Source of the DNA: Thermasporomyces composti
GTDB taxonomy: Bacteria; Actinomycetota; Actinomycetes; Propionibacteriales; Actinopolymorphaceae
Length of the DNA stretch: 64,000 bases
Reading direction: 5' to 3'
Assembly (NCBI RefSeq): GCF_003386795.1
Contig: NZ_QTUC01000001.1
Coordinates: forward strand, 2,170,001 to 2,234,000
Shown: piece by piece, positions 17,255 through 26,714 of the stretch
Numbering within the stretch: position 1 is the stretch's first letter
Layout: each line of letters opens with the position of its first letter
Notes under the pieces: model-generated
Databases searched by the model: none
What the model was told of the DNA's origin: nothing
What the model saw: the letters and a program-made list of their open reading frames with translations, nothing else
Made by a program: the position numbers and the translations under genes

Positions 17255-18706
17255 TCACTTGCCGATCACCGCCTCCATGACGGATTTCGCGATAGGTGCG
17301 GCCAGGCGTCCGCCGGAGATCTCGCTACGACCGACGTTGGCCTTCTCGATGACGACAGCCACAGCGACCTGTGGGTCGTCAGCCGGCGCGAAGGACACGA
17401 ACCACGCGTATGGTGGCCGATCGGGCGTGGTCTGCGCCGTCCCGGTCTTGCCGCCCACTTGGATGCCGTCGATCTTCACCGGCTTACCGGTGCCGTTCTC
17501 GACGACCTCGACCATCATCTGCTTGAGCGCGTTGGCGACCTGAGGTGAGACGGCTTCGGAGACCACCTCGGGCTCGGTGACCTCCAGAGTCTGGAGGTCC
17601 GGGCCGCTCAGGCTCTCGACGACGTACGGCTTCATGACCTTGCCGTCGTTGGCGATGGCGGCGGTGACCATCGCCATCTGCAAGGGTGTCGCTCGCACGT
17701 CGAACTGGCCGATCGAGCTTTGCGCCAGCTGCGGCGCGTTGAGCTCGTCGGGGAAGACGCTCGCGACGCCGCGAACCTCCGGGAGGAACGTGGTGCCGAA
17801 GCCGAACTTCTCCGCCTGCTCGCGCAGCGCGTCCTCCCCGAGATCCATGCCCACCGCCGCGAAGGCGGTGTTGCAGGAGGTGGCGAGCGCCTCGGTGAGG
17901 GTGATCCGGTCGGACGATCCGCACAGGCCGTCCTGCCAGTTGGTCATGTTGACCGTGGTGAGTGGAAGGTCGAGCTCGGCTGGAGCTGACACCAGCGTGT
18001 CCGCCTCGTAGCGGCCAGAGGACAGCGCCGCCGCCGCGGTGACGAGCTTGAACGTCGAGCCCGGGGGATAGTGCCGCTCGGCGGCGCGGTTCTCCCACGG
18101 ATTGGAGGGATCCTCGAGGAGCTCTTCCCACGCTTTCTGGATCGACCGCGAGCTGTGCGACGACAGCTTGTTGGGGTCGTACGACGGCCGGCTGACCATG
18201 GCCAGGACCTTGCCGGTCTTCGGCTCGAGCGCCACCACCGCGCCGACCTTGCCCTTCAGCCCTTCGTAGGCGGCTTGCTGGACACGAGGGTCGATCGTCA
18301 ACTGGACACTGCCGCCTTGCGGCTGCCGGTTGGTGATCATGTCGACGACCCGGCGCACGAAGAGTCGGCTGTCTGTGCCGGCGAGCACGTCGTTCTGGGC
18401 GCTTTCGATCGCACGGCGGCCCAGCGTGAAGGAGTAGAAGCCGGTCAGGTGCGCGTACAGGTGGGGGTCGCGGTACCTCCGGAGGTAGACGAGGTCGTCG
18501 TCGGTGCGCACCGAGTACGCCACCGGGGTGCCGTCGACCACGATGGGGCCGCGCTGCCGGGCGTACTCGTCGAGGAGAACCCGCGTGTTGCCTTCGCGCT
18601 TGTTGTACTCGTCCGCCTTGTACGCCTGGATGTAGTTGACGTTGGCGAGCAAGGCGAAGAAGAGCACCATGAAGGCCACCGCGACGCGGCGGATCGGGCG
18701 GTTCAT
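17255..18706 (-). CDS. pbpA: Penicillin-binding protein PbpA (transpeptidase)
   Basis: A 483-residue class B penicillin-binding protein that cross-links peptidoglycan. One N-terminal membrane segment (residues 7-25) is followed by the dimerisation domain and the transpeptidase domain. Active-site motifs are complete: STFK (Ser217, Lys220), SCN (277-279) and KTG (420-422). The chain is shorter than FtsI and lacks PASTA domains, as expected for PbpA. It starts seven bases after rodA, and pknB follows 47 bases later. Its partner glycosyltransferase should be the RodA/FtsW protein next door. Confidence 0.96.
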   Translation of the reverse strand: MNRPIRRVAVAFMVLFFALLANVNYIQAYKADEYNKREGNTRVLLDEYARQRGPIVVDGTPVAYSVRTDDDLVYLRRYRDPHLYAHLTGFYSFTLGRRAIESAQNDVLAGTDSRLFVRRVVDMITNRQPQGGSVQLTIDPRVQQAAYEGLKGKVGAVVALEPKTGKVLAMVSRPSYDPNKLSSHSSRSIQKAWEELLEDPSNPWENRAAERHYPPGSTFKLVTAAAALSSGRYEADTLVSAPAELDLPLTTVNMTNWQDGLCGSSDRITLTEALATSCNTAFAAVGMDLGEDALREQAEKFGFGTTFLPEVRGVASVFPDELNAPQLAQSSIGQFDVRATPLQMAMVTAAIANDGKVMKPYVVESLSGPDLQTLEVTEPEVVSEAVSPQVANALKQMMVEVVENGTGKPVKIDGIQVGGKTGTAQTTPDRPPYAWFVSFAPADDPQVAVAVVIEKANVGRSEISGGRLAAPIAKSVMEAVIGK

Positions 18707-18713
18707 CGACTCA

Positions 18714-20144
18714 TCACCGGCGCATCACCACTTGCGTCAGCGCGTCCTCGGTTGGCTGGACCGGCGTGACCGCCGGCCGACGAGCGTAGTCGCTGATGCG
18801 CAGGAGGAGGGCGACGAGTGCCCAGTTCGCCACCAGCGAGGACCCGCCGTAGGAGAGGAACGGCGTGGTCAGGCCCGTCAGTGGGATCAGCTTGGTGACT
18901 CCGCCGATGACGACGAAGACCTGGAGCGCGAAGATCGCCGCGAACCCGGTGGCGAGCAGCTTGCCGAACGGGTCACGGCAGATGAGCGCGGTCCGCAGAC
19001 CGCGTTCGACGATGATCCCGTAGAGCAGCAGCAGCGCCATGAGGCCGGTGAGGCCCAGCTCCTCGCCGAGCGCGGCGAAGATGAAGTCGCTCTTGGCGAG
19101 CGGGACCAACGTGGGGTGCCCCTCGCCGAGACCGCGACCGAGGATGCCGCCGTAGGCCAGGCCGTACAGCGACTGGATGATCTGGTAGGCGCCGTCCCTG
19201 TTCTCGGGCGCGAACGGGTGCAGCCAGGAGTCGACCCGGTTGGCGACGTGGGAGAACTGGTCGATGTGGAGGACCGTGGCGCCGAAGTAGGCGAACCACG
19301 CACCGCCGAGGAAGAGCGTCCCGCCGACGAACACCCAGCCGGGACGCTCGGTCGAGACGTAGAGCAGGATCACGAACGCGCCGAAGAACAGCAGGGCCGT
19401 TCCCAGGTCCCGCTGGAAGACCAGGATGCCGAGGCTGATCAGCCACGCCGACAAGATCGGACCCAGGTCGCGGCCGCGCGGTAGGTCGATGCCGAGGAAG
19501 CGCCGGCCTGCCAGCGCGAGGGCGTCCTTCTTCACCACGAGGTAGCCCGCGAAGAAGATGATGAGGCACACCTTGGCGATCTCGCCCGGCTGGAACGACA
19601 TGCCCGCGAACCGCACCCAGATCTGGGCTCCCTGGAAGCGGACGCCCAGGCCAGGGACGAGCGGCAGCAGGAGCAGCACCACGCCGGAGAACAGCATGGT
19701 GTAGGTGACGCGCTGCAACCACCGGTGGTCGCGGAGCAGCAGCAGGACGAGCACGAACCCGGCGATCCCCACCGCGGTCCAGGTCAGCTGGAGCGGCGCC
19801 TCCGTCCTGGGGAGGTCCTTACCGGCGGCCACGGCGTTCTCCACCTTCGTCACGTCGAGCCGGTGGATCATCGCCAGTCCGATGCCGTTGAGGAGCACCA
19901 CGCACGGGAGGAGGATCGGGTCCGCGTAGGGCGCGCGGATGCGGACGACGATGTGGGCGATCCCGACCAACAGGGAGAGTCCCACGCCGTAGGAGACGAC
20001 CTGGTTGCTGATCTCCCCCTTCATCGTCAGGCTGACGATGGCGTAGGCCCCCACCGCCACCGCGAGGGCGATGACGGTCAGGAGGAGTTCCGCGTTCCGA
20101 CGCTTACGGAACGGAACAGCGGTGTAGGTGTGGACCTCGCTCAC
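18714..20144 (-). CDS. rodA: RodA/FtsW-type peptidoglycan glycosyltransferase
   Basis: A 476-residue SEDS polymerase with about ten to twelve membrane segments. The SEDS signature is seen in GRGLGEGHPTLVPLAKSDFI and AALGEELGLTG, and near the end in PFLSYGGSSLVANW. SEDS proteins polymerise lipid II in partnership with a class B PBP, here the adjacent PbpA. GTG 20144 overlaps the pstP stop (GTGA), so the two are translationally coupled. It could be named ftsW; rodA is used because of the link to pbpA and pstP. Confidence 0.94.
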   Translation of the reverse strand: MSEVHTYTAVPFRKRRNAELLLTVIALAVAVGAYAIVSLTMKGEISNQVVSYGVGLSLLVGIAHIVVRIRAPYADPILLPCVVLLNGIGLAMIHRLDVTKVENAVAAGKDLPRTEAPLQLTWTAVGIAGFVLVLLLLRDHRWLQRVTYTMLFSGVVLLLLPLVPGLGVRFQGAQIWVRFAGMSFQPGEIAKVCLIIFFAGYLVVKKDALALAGRRFLGIDLPRGRDLGPILSAWLISLGILVFQRDLGTALLFFGAFVILLYVSTERPGWVFVGGTLFLGGAWFAYFGATVLHIDQFSHVANRVDSWLHPFAPENRDGAYQIIQSLYGLAYGGILGRGLGEGHPTLVPLAKSDFIFAALGEELGLTGLMALLLLYGIIVERGLRTALICRDPFGKLLATGFAAIFALQVFVVIGGVTKLIPLTGLTTPFLSYGGSSLVANWALVALLLRISDYARRPAVTPVQPTEDALTQVVMRR

Positions 20145-21670
20145 TTCTGGCCTGTCGGTTGGGATATCGAGTCGTCCGGGTCACACTCCACGGGAACGTC
20201 GGACAGGTCATCCGCCTGACGATCCGCCGCCCAGGATCGGACGGCGCCGGCTGTGGGCTCCTCGGTGTGTCGGGTCGAGGACCGGGAGCGTGGAGCGTCG
20301 GTGGTCAGTGTGGGCGATGGCGTCAGCCGGCGGTTCGGCGGGGGTGTCGTGTACCCCGCGGCCTTCGCGGTGAGCTCGGCGACGATGCTCCGCGCGTGGC
20401 GCAAGTCGTCGGCGGCGATGGTGCAGACCACCCTTTCACGCTCATACGGGGGCAGTTGGGAGAGCTGCAGGTTCTGCAGCTCGAACACCTCGGACAGCTT
20501 GACGCCGGGAATCTGCTGGGAGATGCCGCGGAAGATGGCCACCCTGGAGTTCAAGTCCGTGCTGCCCGCGGGGTAGGGGCCGACGTAGTACTGCCGCTGC
20601 GTCCAGTCGTACGCCATACGCAGGCCCACGCCGATGAGGCCGAGGGCGACGACGGTGACGCACAGTCGTGTCAGCCATCGAAAGCGGCTCGGGGGCCGCG
20701 GCGCGTAGCGGAGCTCCTCCGGATCCGGCTCCTCGTCGTCGGGGGGTGGCTCCTCGTCGATCGGTGGCGTGGCCTCGAGCGGGGCGGTGGTCTCCGTCGG
20801 TGACGGTGGTGGCACCGGATCGGACGGGGCCGAGGGTCCGCGACCGCTGGGGAAGTCCCCTCCGCCCAGGTCTCCGAACAGGCGCGGGTCGGCCTCGCTG
20901 ACGGCTCCCACCAACACCGGTTCGGACATCGAGGCGTCGACCTCGTTCGCGTCGACGAGGTCGGCGACCACGCAGGTGACGTTGTCCGGGCTACCCTGGC
21001 GGAGCGCCGCCTCGACGAGCGCGGCCGCCGCCTCGTCCGGGGTCGCGCTGCGCAGCAGGATCGCCTCGATCACCGGGTCCTTGATTCCGGCGTTGTCCAG
21101 CCCATCACTGCACAGCAGCAGCCGGTCGCCGACCTCGAGCTCGATGGCGAAGAGGTCCGGCCGAGCGTCCTGACGCCCCTCGAGCGCGCGGATGATGAGG
21201 CTGCGGTGGGGGTGGACCTCCGCTTCCTCCGGTGTGATGCGTCCCTCATCGACCAGGCTCTGGACGAACGTGTGGTCGTGGGTGAGCATCCGCAACCGAC
21301 CGTCGCGCAGCAGGTACGCCCGTGAGTCGCCGATGTGGGCCACGCTCGCGCGATAGCCGTCGAAGAGTGCGGCAGTGAGCGTCGTCCCCATGCCCTCGAG
21401 GTGGGGATCGGTCTCGATGCGCTCCGCGATGCGCGCGTTCGCTTCGATCGCGGCCTGGCCGAGCGCTCGGAGCGGCTCGGGGTGACTTGGCGTGTCCAGG
21501 GCGCGGACGGTCATGATCGTGGTGGCGCTCGCCACGTCACCACCGACCGTGCCGCCCATGCCGTCGGCGACGGCGAGCAGATGCGGACCGGCGTAGCCGG
21601 AGTCCTCGTTCCTCGTCTTCGGACCGAGCCCGACGTCGGTGCGTGCGGCGTAACGGAGCGCGAGCCTCAT
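20141..21670 (-). CDS. pstP: PP2C-family Ser/Thr phosphatase PstP
   Basis: A 509-residue membrane-anchored phosphatase that reverses PknB phosphorylation. The PP2C domain occupies residues 1-240, with metal-binding aspartates in TRNEDSGY and VADGMGG and conserved SDGLDN and GSPDNVT motifs. An acidic Pro-rich linker leads to one membrane segment (LTRLCVTVVALGLIGVGLRM). An extracellular domain of about 130 residues has a Pro/Thr/Arg-rich end. ATG 21670 is preceded by GAAGGCAGG; an upstream in-frame start would add 31 non-conserved residues. The extracellular part is longer than in mycobacterial PstP. Confidence 0.95.
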   Translation of the reverse strand: MRLALRYAARTDVGLGPKTRNEDSGYAGPHLLAVADGMGGTVGGDVASATTIMTVRALDTPSHPEPLRALGQAAIEANARIAERIETDPHLEGMGTTLTAALFDGYRASVAHIGDSRAYLLRDGRLRMLTHDHTFVQSLVDEGRITPEEAEVHPHRSLIIRALEGRQDARPDLFAIELEVGDRLLLCSDGLDNAGIKDPVIEAILLRSATPDEAAAALVEAALRQGSPDNVTCVVADLVDANEVDASMSEPVLVGAVSEADPRLFGDLGGGDFPSGRGPSAPSDPVPPPSPTETTAPLEATPPIDEEPPPDDEEPDPEELRYAPRPPSRFRWLTRLCVTVVALGLIGVGLRMAYDWTQRQYYVGPYPAGSTDLNSRVAIFRGISQQIPGVKLSEVFELQNLQLSQLPPYERERVVCTIAADDLRHARSIVAELTAKAAGYTTPPPNRRLTPSPTLTTDAPRSRSSTRHTEEPTAGAVRSWAADRQADDLSDVPVECDPDDSISQPTGQK

Positions 21671-21822
21671 CCTGCCTTCTCTTGGCCTTGAGTTGTCGTC
21701 GCCTTGCCGTGGCGCAGCGGGCGGCCCGGAAGCGACTCCGGTCGGCTCAGCCGACGTGCGCACCCGGGCGCTCCGGTCGTCACTCCGCTCATCCGTGCAC
21801 CCTCGAACGTCATCGTTGGCGC

Positions 21823-22299
21823 CTATTTGTACAGCTCGATGATCGTCTTGCCTACTCGGACCGGGACACCAGAGCCCACCGGCGTCGGTCCGTGGATCCG
21901 GCTCTCGCCGACGAAGGTGCCGTTCGTGGAGCCGAGATCCTCGGCGTACCAGGTGTCCTGCTGGGGCCGCAGGACAGCGTGCCGAGTGGAGACGTACTCG
22001 TCATCCACCCGGATCTCGCAATCCGGAGCCCGGCCGATGACCAGCGGATGGTCACCAAGAGGCACCCGGAGTCCGGCGTTGACGCCCTGGACGACGACCG
22101 CCACCGACGGCGCACCCTTACGCCGCCTCGGCTGCCGCGGCGGGCGCGCAGGTCGGCGTGGCGCTCGCTCGGCCGCCTTGGGGTCGGGGACTCGGGCGCC
22201 GAACAAGTCGGACCGGATGACCGACACCGCGGACAGCACGAAAAGCCAGAGCACCGCGAGGAACCCCAGCTTGATGATCGTGAGTGTGAGCTCCGACAC
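21823..22299 (-). CDS. fhaB: FHA-domain protein FhaB (FipA/CwsA-linked type)
   Basis: A 158-residue protein with an N-terminal membrane segment (residues 5-27), a basic Pro/Arg linker and a C-terminal FHA domain. The domain contains LVIGRAPDCEIRVDDEYVST, RHAVL and DLGSTNGTFV, the canonical phosphothreonine-binding loops. FHA proteins of this operon read out PknA/PknB phosphorylation and act in cell growth and division. GTG 22299 directly abuts the fhaA stop. A 152-base gap separates it from pstP downstream. Confidence 0.94.
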   Translation of the reverse strand: MSELTLTIIKLGFLAVLWLFVLSAVSVIRSDLFGARVPDPKAAERAPRRPARPPRQPRRRKGAPSVAVVVQGVNAGLRVPLGDHPLVIGRAPDCEIRVDDEYVSTRHAVLRPQQDTWYAEDLGSTNGTFVGESRIHGPTPVGSGVPVRVGKTIIELYK

Positions 22300-23127
22300 C
22301 TAGTGCTCTCCGCCCGGACGACGTAGGACCAGAAGCGTATTACCGAGCAGGATCTGGCTGCCGTCGTGGAGCGCCGCGTACTCCACGCGCCGTCCATCGA
22401 CCACGATGCCGTTGGTCGAGCCGAGATCGTGGATCGTCACGGTGTACTGAGGCCCGTCGAGGGACACGCGGATCTCAGCGTGCCGGCGGGAGACCCCTGG
22501 GTCGGTGATGCGCAGGTCGGCGTCGGTGCCCCGACCGAGGATGACGCCCGGCGGCTCGAGCGGGTGCCGTTGGCCGTTGACCTCCAGGTACGGCGGCATG
22601 GGCCGGTGCAGGTCGGGTCGCGTGCGCGGGACTGGACGCGGACCCGGGGCGGGCGGAGGCACGGACGCGTAGCCGGGCGCGTGCCCGTAGTGCCCGGCGC
22701 CGTAGCGCGGCGAAGGCTCGGGTGGCGGCGGGCTCGGGCGCCTCGACGGTACGATCGAGGCCACCGCGCTGCTGCGGATCCGGAACCGCCCTGTGGTCAG
22801 GTCTTCGCGGCGTTCGAAGGCGACGGTCACGGGGCCGGTGAAGGTGTACCGCTGGGCGCTGGCGTGCCGGTTGACCACGTCGACGAGCTCGCGCGTCAGC
22901 GTGTGCGCGTACGGCGCGAGACGGTCGTAGTCGGTGCTGGACAGCTCAACGGTGAAGTCGTTCGGCACGAGGCTGGCGTCACGGGAGAGGACCTGGGCAG
23001 AGTTGTCGAGCTCACGCTGGAGAGCCGACGCGATCTCGACCGGCTGCACGGCGGAGCGGAAGACGCGTGCGAAGGTGCCTGTCACGAGGCCTTCGAGACC
23101 TCGCTCCAGGCGGCGAAACACTCCCAC
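22300..23127 (-). CDS. fhaA: FhaA: DUF3662 and FHA-domain protein
   Basis: A 275-residue cytoplasmic protein, first in the operon. The N-terminal DUF3662 domain (1-125) begins MGVFRRLERGLEGLVTGTFA. A Pro/Tyr-rich linker leads to a C-terminal FHA domain (GVILGRGTDADLRITDPGVS, RRHAEI, DLGSTNGIVV). GTG 23127 is chosen because AAGGAGG lies six bases upstream; an in-frame ATG at 23154 lacks one. In mycobacteria FhaA interacts with the lipid II flippase complex, so a role in wall synthesis is expected. Confidence 0.94.
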   Translation of the reverse strand: MGVFRRLERGLEGLVTGTFARVFRSAVQPVEIASALQRELDNSAQVLSRDASLVPNDFTVELSSTDYDRLAPYAHTLTRELVDVVNRHASAQRYTFTGPVTVAFERREDLTTGRFRIRSSAVASIVPSRRPSPPPPEPSPRYGAGHYGHAPGYASVPPPAPGPRPVPRTRPDLHRPMPPYLEVNGQRHPLEPPGVILGRGTDADLRITDPGVSRRHAEIRVSLDGPQYTVTIHDLGSTNGIVVDGRRVEYAALHDGSQILLGNTLLVLRRPGGEH

Positions 23128-23254
23128 TGGTACCTCCTTCCCGCGCCGAACCATGCCATGGTCGATGCCATGTTCGCGCTCGTTGTTCGCGCTCGATCGT
23201 AACTGCCGAGACCAGCGATGGCGCTGACCTGCCGCCGCTTACCGCTACCGGATA

Positions 23255-23269
23255 ACTCCGCTGCGGAGT
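23255..23269. promoter_or_regulatory. 15-bp palindrome upstream of the fha operon
   Basis: ACTCCGC-T-GCGGAGT is a perfect inverted repeat with one central base, 128 bases upstream of fhaA and 134 bases before tRNA-Leu. It could be an operator or a short hairpin. The rest of the 275-base gap holds the likely promoters of fhaA and tRNA-Leu (possible TAGCCT -10 at 23369-23374) and no gene. Confidence 0.4.
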
Positions 23270-23402
23270 CGCTTGACTTCTTAGTGTGATCGACGGTGGG
23301 CGAAATCAACATCATCCCGGACGAATCTTCCGCCGCCCCAGGCTGATCCCTCCGCGGTCACGACGTGCTAGCCTCTATGCGCCCCGGTACGGCTGGGGTC
23401 GG

Positions 23403-23486
23403 GCGCGAGTGGCGGAATAGGCAGACGCGCAGGATTCAGGTTCCTGTGCCCGCAAGGGCGTGGGGGTTCAACTCCCCCCTCGCGCA
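23403..23486 (+). tRNA. tRNA-Leu (CAG)
   Basis: An 84-base class II tRNA. The acceptor stem GCGCGAG pairs with CTCGCGC, discriminator A. The anticodon stem CAGGA/TCCTG encloses TTCAGGT, with CAG at 23437-23439. A long variable arm GCCCGCAAGGGC follows, then a T arm with GGGGGTTCAACTCCCCC. No CCA is encoded. Confidence 0.97.
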
Positions 23487-23586
23487 CCCGCTCGATCGTC
23501 ACCACGCGGACGGTTCCCACTGGTCTTCGCCTCGAAGGTCCTCACCTCGATGGCCAGGACGGGCCGCGCTGTGGCAGCGTGCCTCC

Positions 23587-24918
23587 ATGACCCACGACAC
23601 GGCCTCTGTCGGTGAGCTGATCGGACTGGCCGCGGCCCTGCGGCGAGGGGACGTCGATCTGCTGGCGTACGTCGACGAGATCTGTGCCCGTGTCGAGACC
23701 CGTGACGCCGACCTGTGCTCGTTCGTGCCCGAGGAAGGCCGGCGCGAGCGGCTGCGGCGTGAGGCCCGCGCGTTGCTCGCCCGGTGGCCAGACCCTCACC
23801 AGCGGCCACCGTTGTTCGGTGTCCCCGTCGGCGTCAAGGACGTCCTCCACGCCGAGGGCCTGCCCACGCGGGCCGGCTCCGCGCTTCCACCGGAGTCCCT
23901 GGCCGGCCAGGAGGCCACCGCGGTGAGCCGGCTGCGCGCCGCCGGCGCGCTCATCGCTGGAAAGACCGTGACCGCGGAGTTCGCGTTCTACGCTCCCGGT
24001 CCCACGCGCAACCCCCACCATCGCGATCACTCGCCCGGGGGCTCGAGCAGCGGGTCCGCGGCAGCCGTGGCGGCCGGTCTCGTCCCACTCGCCCTCGGCA
24101 CCCAGACCGTGGGCTCGGTGATCCGCCCGGCGGCCTACTGCGGCGTCGTGGGCTTCAAACCCACCTACGGGCGCGTCCCCACCGACGGGGTGATCGCCAA
24201 CGCGCCGTCGTTCGACACCGTTGGCCTGTTCGCCCGCGACGTCGCCAGCGCCGCGGCCGCGGCGGCCGTGCTGTGTACCGGCTGGCGGGCGACGACCCCG
24301 AGGGGCGAGCCGACCTTCGCCGTTCCGGAGGGCCCCTACCTGGAGCAGGCGAGCCCGCCGGCGCGGCAGGCGTTCGCCGAGCAGGTGGAGCGGCTGCGGA
24401 CGGCGGGTGTGCGGGTCCGGTTCGTGCCCGCGCTCGCCGACATCGAGGAGATCAACCGGCGCCACCATCTCATCAATCTGGTGGAGCTCGCCCGTAGCCA
24501 CGAGTTCCGGTTCCCCGTGTACGGCGACCGCTACCACCCCATCACCGCTCGGGCGATCGAGGACGGGCGCCGCATCAGCCGGGCGGCCTACGAGCGGGCC
24601 CTGGACGAGCGAGAGCGGTATGCCGCGGACCTGGTGGCTCTCATGGACGCCGAGAGCATCGACGCCTGGCTCACCCCTGCGGCCACCGACACGGCGCCGC
24701 AGGGCCTGGACACGACGGGAAGTCCCGTGATGAACCTCCCGTGGTCGCAGGCGCGCATGCCGGCGGTTGGTCTTCCAGCCGGGCGGGGGGTCAACGGACT
24801 TCCCTTGGGTCTGCAGTGCGTCGCCCGACCAGGCGCCGACGAGGAGCTCCTCCACTGGGCCGGCCAGCTCGCCGAGGCGCTGGGGTCGGGGACGCCGGCC
24901 GACCAGCGTTCCACCTAG
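23587..24918 (+). CDS. Amidase (amidase-signature family)
   Basis: A 443-residue enzyme hydrolysing an amide bond. The Ser-cisSer-Lys triad is visible: Lys84 in GVPVGVKDVL, the cis-Ser in GGSSSGSAAA (residues 151-160), and nucleophile Ser177 in GTQTVGSVIRP. The chain lacks GatA-specific features and no gatB or gatC is nearby, so it is a stand-alone amidase of unknown substrate. It begins at ATG 23587, about 100 bases after tRNA-Leu, and converges on the MocR regulator. Confidence 0.92.
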   Translation: MTHDTASVGELIGLAAALRRGDVDLLAYVDEICARVETRDADLCSFVPEEGRRERLRREARALLARWPDPHQRPPLFGVPVGVKDVLHAEGLPTRAGSALPPESLAGQEATAVSRLRAAGALIAGKTVTAEFAFYAPGPTRNPHHRDHSPGGSSSGSAAAVAAGLVPLALGTQTVGSVIRPAAYCGVVGFKPTYGRVPTDGVIANAPSFDTVGLFARDVASAAAAAAVLCTGWRATTPRGEPTFAVPEGPYLEQASPPARQAFAEQVERLRTAGVRVRFVPALADIEEINRRHHLINLVELARSHEFRFPVYGDRYHPITARAIEDGRRISRAAYERALDERERYAADLVALMDAESIDAWLTPAATDTAPQGLDTTGSPVMNLPWSQARMPAVGLPAGRGVNGLPLGLQCVARPGADEELLHWAGQLAEALGSGTPADQRST

Positions 24919-24920
24919 GC

Positions 24921-24935
24921 CCCAGGCGGCCTGGG
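24921..24935. terminator. Short hairpin between amidase and MocR genes
   Basis: CCCAGG and CCTGGG form a six-base stem with a three-base loop, three bases after the amidase stop and between convergent genes. The stem is short, so this is tentative. Confidence 0.4.
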
Positions 24936-24964
24936 CACGGACGGTCGAGTCTCAACGGTCGACC

Positions 24965-26431
24965 TCACGGCCCGGTCGCCCGGTGGACGGCCATCGCCAG
25001 CAGTCGCACGGCCTCGTCGACGGCGCTGTCCGGCAGGTTCCCGTAGCCGAGCACGAGCCCAGGCGACGTGGGATCGGGATGGATCCGGTACGTATCCAGG
25101 TCAGCCACCCGAACCCCGGCGTCCGCCGCGTTCTTCACCACGGTCGCCGCCGAGGCCGCCGGTGGAAGGTGGAGAACGATGTGGAGGCCGGCCGCGACAC
25201 CGGCGATCGCGCACTCGGGGAGCCTGGTGCGGAGGGCTGCCACCAGGGCGTCGCGGCGGTGGCGGTAGCGCTGCCGCACCGACCGGAGGTGCCGGTCGTA
25301 GCCGCCGGTCTCGACGAAGTGGGCGAAGGCGAGCTGCTGCAGCACCGACGGCTGGGTCTGGCCGACCTCGCTGGCGCGAAGCGCGCGCGTCCACCGCGGG
25401 GGCGTGACCATCCAACCCAGACCGACCGCCGGCGACAGCGTCTTCGACAACGAGCCGAAGAGCGCGACCCGTTCGGGATCGGTTCCCTGAAGAGTTCCGA
25501 CCGGGCGGCGGTCGTAGCGGAACTCCGCGTCGTAGTCGTCCTCGAGCACGAGCCCGTCGACCTCGCGTGCCCACGTGAGCAAGGCCGTCCGGCGTTCCGG
25601 CGCGAGCACCACGCCGGTGGGGAACTGGTGAGCCGGCGTGACGAGGACGGCGCGGACGTCGAGCCGAACCAGCTCGTCCACCCTGATGCCTCGGTCGTCG
25701 ACGGGGACGCCGACGGTCTCCAGGCCGACGCGTTCGAGCGTCTGCCGGAGCCTGGTCCAGCCGGGGTCCTCGACCGCGATGCGCCGGATGCCGGCCTCGC
25801 GGAGGCAACGGGCGAGCCGAGCCACCCCGTCCGCGACACCCGCGCAGCAGGTGACGTCGTCACCGTCGACCTGGGCGCCGCGGCAACGCCGGAGATAGTC
25901 CGCCAGGACCCATCGAAAGCGCGCGCAGCCGCCCTCGGGTGGATAGCCGAGCTCGGTGTACGGCAGCGTCGCGAGCTGGCTTCGCACGGCCTCGACCCAG
26001 CGACGGCGGGGAAAGGCGCGCAGGTCCGGCAGTCCGGGCGCGAAGTCGAGGCGAAACGTCCGCTCTGGTCTGGGGGGCAGGGAGCCAGGGCGAGCGCCGG
26101 TGCCGCCGGCGCCGGGTGCCGCCGGTGCGCCCACGCGCGGGGTCCCGGACGTCGACGTCGGCTCGAGCTCCCGCACCCTCGTCGCCGAACCCGTGCGTGC
26201 CGTCAGGTAGCCCTCGGCAACAAGCTGCCCGTACGCCTGCGTCACCACCCAGCGCGAGCAACCGAGGTTGGCGGCGAGGGTCCGGCTGGGCGGGAGAGCC
26301 GCGCCGGGTGGGAGCCGGCCGTCCCGGATCGCCTGGCGGAGGGCACGGGTCAGGCGTTCATGGAGCGGTCCGGGGCCGACGACGTCGACGTCGACCAAGG
26401 CGTCCCACGCCAGCGTGACCCGAGGGATCGT
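24965..26431 (-). CDS. MocR/PdxR-type GntR regulator with aminotransferase fold
   Basis: A 488-residue regulator from GTG 26431. The N-terminal winged helix (about 20-90) reads PLHERLTRALRQAIRDGRLP, then LPPSRTLAANLGCSRWVVTQ. After a Gly/Pro linker comes a class I aminotransferase domain with the PLP lysine in LFGSLSKTLSPAVGLG and the DDYDAEFRYDRRP motif. MocR proteins sense PLP or PLP adducts. An ATG at 26470 is also in frame, but it lies inside a direct repeat that looks like the operator, so the later start is preferred. The regulated pathway is unclear; it is divergent from an ABC exporter and convergent with an amidase. Confidence 0.9.
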   Translation of the reverse strand, partial: TIPRVTLAWDALVDVDVVGPGPLHERLTRALRQAIRDGRLPPGAALPPSRTLAANLGCSRWVVTQAYGQLVAEGYLTARTGSATRVRELEPTSTSGTPRVGAPAAPGAGGTGARPGSLPPRPERTFRLDFAPGLPDLRAFPRRRWVEAVRSQLATLPYTELGYPPEGGCARFRWVLADYLRRCRGAQVDGDDVTCCAGVADGVARLARCLREAGIRRIAVEDPGWTRLRQTLERVGLETVGVPVDDRGIRVDELVRLDVRAVLVTPAHQFPTGVVLAPERRTALLTWAREVDGLVLEDDYDAEFRYDRRPVGTLQGTDPERVALFGSLSKTLSPAVGLGWMVTPPRWTRALRASEVGQTQPSVLQQLAFAHFVETGGYDRHLRSVRQRYRHRRDALVAALRTRLPECAIAGVAAGLHIVLHLPPAASAATVVKNAADAGVRVADLDTYRIHPDPTSPGLVLGYGNLPDSAVDEAVRLLAMAVHRATGP

Positions 26432-26461
26432 CACTTGGCGGATGGTACGACGAGCGCCGTT

Positions 26462-26489
26462 CAAGATCATTCAGCCTTGACCAAGATCA
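26462..26489. promoter_or_regulatory. Direct-repeat operator candidate for the MocR regulator
   Basis: CAAGATCA occurs at 26462-26469 and again at 26482-26489, exactly 20 bases apart (about two helical turns), just upstream of the chosen GTG start. MocR regulators characteristically bind direct repeats near their own promoters. Confidence 0.5.
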
Positions 26490-26714
26490 CGTCGGCGCAT
26501 CGCTGGTCGCGACCGGGATCGCTGAGGGCTCGCGCGGCCGGGTTGGTCCGGTTTCAGCAGGCGCGGTCAACCGATCGGTGGATGCACGCGTGCCGGCTGG
26601 TCGATGCGCTACCTCCACCGAGCCGGCGGCCAGGTTCGACTGGTTGGGCGATCCGCGGTGACCCCTTCGAACGCGATGCTCGATGGCGACATGCCCAGCG
26701 AGGAAGGGACGACG

